Positions 61,301 to 64,000 of a DNA stretch of 64,000 nucleotides are shown piece after piece. This DNA is from Farysia itapuensis (lineage: Eukaryota; Basidiomycota; Ustilaginomycetes; Ustilaginales; Ustilaginaceae): assembly GCA_023212645.1 (NCBI GenBank), contig JALBYC010000014.1:124001-188000 (forward strand). The letters are read 5' to 3'. The first letter of the stretch is position 1. The number at the start of each line of letters is the position of its first letter. The notes under the pieces were generated by a model. That model was not told the DNA's origin and ran no database searches. It was given only the letters and a program-made list of their open reading frames with translations. Position numbers and translations under genes: made by a program.

Positions 61301-61601
61301 CGAAGCTCCTAATCGCTTCCAGCCGCAGAACCTAAAGGAAATGCCTCTTGGATTGGGCGACGCCGCTACCCAGATGATCCTGGATGTCGCACTTCCTGCT
61401 ATAGCTCGACAGATTTTCTGCTTCCGAGGCCTCCAAGTAGTGTCTGGTGGCTTCCCCGCAATCGTTACCGATGCCAGCCCAAACAAAGAAGAAAGATTAC
61501 CCTTTTTTGTTGGTAATGACGGTAAGGAACATCCCTTGCCAGCCAACACGTCGATGCAAGTCCTGTTTGAGACAGACAGAGCTGCATGTTCGAGCAGCTG
61601 A
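58317..61601 (+). CDS. ppo: Ppo-type fatty-acid dioxygenase (peroxidase-P450 fusion)
   Basis: A single ORF of 1094 aa. The N-terminal heme-peroxidase-like dioxygenase has the distal His233 (ANIIIHDIFST), and FSVLYRWHA gives the radical Tyr400 and proximal His403 in the YRWH motif of linoleate diol synthases and Ppo enzymes. The C-terminal half is P450-like with ExxR (E944-R947). At the heme-thiolate site the sequence is LGLGDAATQM, with Thr1018 where Cys should be, so the P450 half is probably unable to isomerise hydroperoxides. The enzyme should make 8- or 10-hydroperoxy fatty acids (oxylipin signals). A GTAAGC donor-like site at 58300 and a CCAG at about 58449 suggest the start may instead be ATG 58452. 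Confidence 0.9.
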   Translation: MIRRRRLTRAKTFKSLESVLTKFLLLTARTVCSGPLEHKATEGSRMEGLSSHQPIFNGRHSNNEHTQHIPDTTSITTGRSRRSRLVNDARLFGQVPSLLYAFLNGSGLDDRKMLLEQLITLLAALPVSSIISKRLSHLLISVISCDIPRPPVTLLGQRNKYRSPDGSGNSINNPSLGASHQPYSRNVTPLRARPSDLPDPGVIFDLLLAKQSLKPHPSGISSLLFNFANIIIHDIFSTTRVPDEQSSINHHSSYLDLQVVYGANKDEQDGVRTKTQGQLKTDAIGDWRLAVMPPSTAALAILFSRNHNYIARRVHEMNEDRRFDNLREDLLDQELFDIARLINCGMFLHIILQDYIPVILNTNDSEWYVNPVEIISNIVGPGKLARGNGNSVSAEFSVLYRWHAAVSESDEQWMSSFFERMWPGKRPEEVSPQQFVMAAAKVKHSFESADPGRWVLHGWVRDDQGKIEDAVLAKVITDAISEVASAFRARGHPHWFRPIEILGMITARRDWALCSMNEFRNFLGLKTYSSFSEWNTDADISQAAELLYGHIDNLELYPGLMAEEPKPSMPGSGLCPGFTISRGILSDAAALTRGDRFYTTDYSTSNMTNFGYSYSTKLQDGSRGMIGKLILSTLPGQFLHNSTYALYPFRIPERTIRMLKEKEIIDQYDINKPTDARRWHAIQSYSASRDLLEDSRFFAVTPTRSFDQSAMISALQSISGWRQLVTQNFASSTARLMLEKSVCLCQSGDQRIVDLLDVVDTASVEFSAELFALPFFHILGVRLGVSTKELRSLLSESLANAMYGSFDFASRHTWAFNEGAKEANAKLRYLLDMRLRTLRILPSAVLGLAQSVSSFFGGPENLSANSMAEQFYRHLSVQSKNLDQLVDGCVSMMVSMTLTPSLVMLHAVKWYLDQGDAERLSSLRTLSQKDDAISMRELRNCVMEAYRLSNQIPAPAKIAVEDVNLRDANGANIKVRAGDGVYISASAVCRDPELYEAPNRFQPQNLKEMPLGLGDAATQMILDVALPAIARQIFCFRGLQVVSGGFPAIVTDASPNKEERLPFFVGNDGKEHPLPANTSMQVLFETDRAACSSS

Positions 61602-61648
61602 CAACTTGTATGCACCGACAATTACGGACAATAGTCTCCTACTTGACA

Positions 61649-63307
61649 TCACTGACATGGCTCGTATATATCGTTCGAATCCACCTTTTCCGCTAGGTTG
61701 TTTGCAATAGCTAGCTTGTCAGCCTTCTTCGCATTGCTGATACTCTGTTTAACTTTTGCCACTGAACATGCAATCAAGTCTGCAAGTTGAGCATAAGACG
61801 TATTTGCGCGAAACACAGTGTTGATCAGATAGTAGCATAGCTTTCGGCGGACTGTTTTTGTAGTTCGAGAAGGTATATGTGGCAAGTCGTCGCGCAGAGA
61901 TTTGGACACCAGATCCAGAAACGTGCACAGGTCTGCAACGGCATTTATGATCATTGAATTTTGAGAGGCGACAAAGATCTGTTGTTCGGTGGACAAACGG
62001 GAGGAGATGAAGAACCTGAACTCCATCTTTCCAGGTTCTGAGATCGACACGATCTTAGCTTGCTGTGTGAGCATGCTAAGGTCCGCAAGGAGCTGAAGAC
62101 GAAGTTCATCGGCATTAGATGCCAGCTCCTTTTCGTAGGACAGACGCGATAAAAGCGACATAAGAGTATCTTCAAGATCGACAAGAACGTCTTTGCTTGG
62201 GTCACGCATTTTTCCCGCGCTTGACGTGAACATCTGTGATGACTTGTATGGCGTATAGGTCAGGAAGGGGACCAGACGATCGAGCATGGTGAACGCTTCA
62301 AAGCACATTGTCGATCCTGATGGAGCATTGACAAGACTGGAAAGACTTTCGACATCGAAATGCCTCATAGTGTATGCATACGCCATCATGACAGCTGCAA
62401 AGTTGAAGGTAAGATCCACCGCACTACTCTCTTGTGCTTGAGCAGGAAGCAGATTGCACAGCTCGCTCGCGAAGGCCTTGAGCACGTCCGAAACCTGAGC
62501 AAAAGCCAGGGGAGAGCCTGTTTGGTCATCGAACCATACTTGTGACTGCCACACTCGCTTTGGCGGACTTTTGAGGACGGTATGAGATCCATGCTGCGCC
62601 AAGACATTTGTGATCAAGTCTCGACTGGACTGCTCCGCATGGCTGCTGCTGGTGTCTTGAAGCAGATTCGAAAATGAGGACGGATCCTTGCGGGGAGAAC
62701 AGCAAGAGAGATCGAGCTTCCGTCGATCCGCTTTGCTGTCAAGGCGCTGCATGAGCTGCTGTGACTCTGTCGGATCCTTGATGGCACGGTCGAATGTTTG
62801 TCTTTCCTTCGGCGTGAGCATCTGCAGTAAGTCTTGAACGCTGGCCGAGTTGATGCTGTCCGGGTTTATGTCTAGAGCTGCTGTCACTAGCTCATCTTCT
62901 TCGTCGATCTCCGTGTCGTCGTCATGATGATCAGAGTTCTCGCTCTCCTCTTCCACACGTTTCCGCTGCTGTATGTCTTGCGTCTCGACTCTGTGTAGAA
63001 TATCAATGACTTTCTCCCTCTCCTGCTCCTCAGCTAGCGGTTCAATCCTTGAGCCAGCATGTTCTCGCAGCGATACGGTAGAGAAGTTTGTCGCGCAAGA
63101 CTGGTGTGCTTCTGCTTGAAAGCAGAGGAGAGAGCAGTATGGAATGTTGCATTTGGGACAGTTGTATTTTGCCTGCTGTTGGAAGCAGATGTTGCAGACC
63201 CGAGGTGACGAAGCTGCCAAGGATGTGGGAGTTGGCAGAAGGTGTTGTGCTCTTGCTTTGTCCCTCCGCACTGCGCGAGAGATATTGTACAGGTCAGCGA
63301 TCGACAT
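61649..63307 (-). CDS. ZNHIT2: HIT-type zinc-finger protein, ZNHIT2-like
   Basis: An intronless ORF of 552 aa. A zf-HIT module at residues 38-71 (CNICFQQQAKYNCPKC then PYCSLLCF and a late His/Cys) is complete. An acidic linker (~115-145) and a helical region follow, with LLQMLTPKERQTFDRAIKD (~165-183), a ZNHIT2-type segment. The remaining helices resemble the C-terminal domain of ZNHIT2. In animals ZNHIT2 links the R2TP/RUVBL chaperone to assembly of U5 snRNP and other complexes. Its stop lies 47 nt from the dioxygenase stop. It is divergent from GAR1. Confidence 0.85.
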   Translation of the reverse strand: MSIADLYNISRAVRRDKARAQHLLPTPTSLAASSPRVCNICFQQQAKYNCPKCNIPYCSLLCFQAEAHQSCATNFSTVSLREHAGSRIEPLAEEQEREKVIDILHRVETQDIQQRKRVEEESENSDHHDDDTEIDEEDELVTAALDINPDSINSASVQDLLQMLTPKERQTFDRAIKDPTESQQLMQRLDSKADRRKLDLSCCSPRKDPSSFSNLLQDTSSSHAEQSSRDLITNVLAQHGSHTVLKSPPKRVWQSQVWFDDQTGSPLAFAQVSDVLKAFASELCNLLPAQAQESSAVDLTFNFAAVMMAYAYTMRHFDVESLSSLVNAPSGSTMCFEAFTMLDRLVPFLTYTPYKSSQMFTSSAGKMRDPSKDVLVDLEDTLMSLLSRLSYEKELASNADELRLQLLADLSMLTQQAKIVSISEPGKMEFRFFISSRLSTEQQIFVASQNSMIINAVADLCTFLDLVSKSLRDDLPHIPSRTTKTVRRKLCYYLINTVFRANTSYAQLADLIACSVAKVKQSISNAKKADKLAIANNLAEKVDSNDIYEPCQ

Positions 63308-63634
63308 GAGCCGTTCTTACACCCCTCGCCAACATGCTCACAGTTGGTGGAGGCACCGGAGGCAGAACAAAAATCACAGAATCCACGTATCCGCGGAACG
63401 CGGCAACACTGGTCAAATTTTTCGCACGATAGAAAGATACTTGGTCACGTGTGTCGTCCCAAGCTCACAAGGAGGAGACAGGAAGACGGAAATTTTTGAG
63501 AATTGTGCAGCTTCGCTTTGCAGACCGGAGTCTTCTACTCACTCGCATCTCGACACTTCAGCAAACTCGTGTGAAGGACAAAAGGCGAAGGCTTTGGCAA
63601 CAACAACTACCACACACAAACACACCGCGCAATC
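63308..63634. promoter_or_regulatory. Divergent promoter, ZNHIT2 / GAR1
   Basis: 327 nt between opposed starts. The 60 nt before the GAR1 ATG are CA/AC-rich. No TATA box was seen. Confidence 0.5.
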
Positions 63635-64000
63635 ATGTCATATCGTGGAGGCGGAGGTCGCGGTGGAGGAGGCGGCGGATTCTCCGGCGGACGAGGAGGG
63701 GGTGGATTCTCATCACGAGGTGGTCGTGGTGGCTTCGGCGGCGGAGGTCGTGGAGGATACGCGAATGCAGGCCCACCAGAGACAGTGCAACCGATGGGGT
63801 CTTTCCTTCATGCTGTCGAGGGCGAGATGCTGTGTCAATCAACCGACGTCAAGCATGTGCCTTACTTCAATGCCCCTATCTAGTAAGTAAACGCACAGAG
63901 GCGCTTCCACGCTACAGTTTGCTGACCTTGATTCCGTCACCCAGCTTGGAAAACAAGTCACAGATCGGCAAGGTCGACGAGATCTTGGGACCTATCAACG
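63635..64000 (+). CDS. GAR1: H/ACA snoRNP protein GAR1 (5' part)
   Basis: Exon 1 (63635-63882) and the start of exon 2 (63945 to the window end) are visible; intron 63883-63944 has a GTAAGT donor and GCTGACC branch. The N-terminus is an RGG/GGF-rich domain (residues 2-45). The GAR1 core follows: [27 protein letters not shown], then [18 protein letters not shown] across the splice. GAR1 is one of four core proteins of H/ACA snoRNPs that pseudouridylate rRNA, in the nucleolus. The second RGG domain usual at the C-terminus would lie outside the window. Confidence 0.94.

Overview
The window is nuclear DNA of a fungus with a compact genome, most likely a basidiomycete. About 34 protein-coding genes lie in 64 kb on both strands. 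Introns are short (mostly 54-78 nt) with GTAAGT/GTGAGT-type donors and CTGAC/CTAAC-like branch sites. The gene set is fungal or eukaryotic throughout: COP9 signalosome, exosome, exon-junction and THO factors, class V myosin, LAMMER kinase and SHR3. Few introns in long genes suggest a smut-like (Ustilaginomycotina) or other compact basidiomycete lineage, but the species cannot be fixed from sequence alone. There are no bacterial operons, IS elements, CRISPR arrays or rRNA genes, and I found no convincing tRNA. Layout: 1-7.1 kb holds the 3' end of a CCDC124-like gene, a mitochondrial rhodanese, the SUMO E2 UBC9, a LAMMER kinase and an unknown 458-aa protein. 7.2-18.3 kb holds CLASP/STU1, an IMPACT-domain protein, proteasome ATPase RPT5, CSN1 and an MTR3-like exosome subunit. 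18.4-30 kb holds an EF-hand MscS channel, a C-type cyclin, a mitochondrial TMBIM5-like protein and a KAP123-type importin. 30-42.4 kb holds class V myosin, a ubiquitin-ubiquitin-AN1 zinc-finger fusion, NSE1, an unknown three-TM protein, Y14 and THOC1. 42.9-51 kb holds cytosolic aspartate aminotransferase, a divergent ribokinase/sugar-transporter pair, RPN7 and adenine phosphoribosyltransferase. 52-56 kb holds a PB1-like plus retropepsin-like protein, SHR3, MMS2 and a GFA-domain protein. 56.1-58.3 kb is gene-poor, and 58.3-64 kb holds a Ppo-type fatty-acid dioxygenase, ZNHIT2 and the start of GAR1. Many small genes had to be rebuilt by joining exons. Splice joins that restore both reading frame and family motifs support UBC9 (3 exons), Y14 (4), MMS2 (4), APT1 (3, last one 19 nt), NSE1 (2), CSN1 (2), AAT2 (3), the transporter (3) and the retropepsin-like gene (5). 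Themes: an unusually large share of genes belong to ubiquitin/SUMO/proteasome biology (UBC9, RPT5, CSN1, ubiquitin-AN1, NSE1, RPN7, MMS2). Several head-to-head pairs join related functions: Y14/THOC1 in mRNP assembly, ribokinase/sugar transporter, and ZNHIT2/GAR1 in RNP assembly. The observations most worth following are the ubiquitin-AN1 fusion, the apparently protease-dead retropepsin-like protein with a PB1-like N-terminus, the structured long intron of the importin gene, and the dioxygenase whose P450 half lacks its heme-thiolate cysteine.
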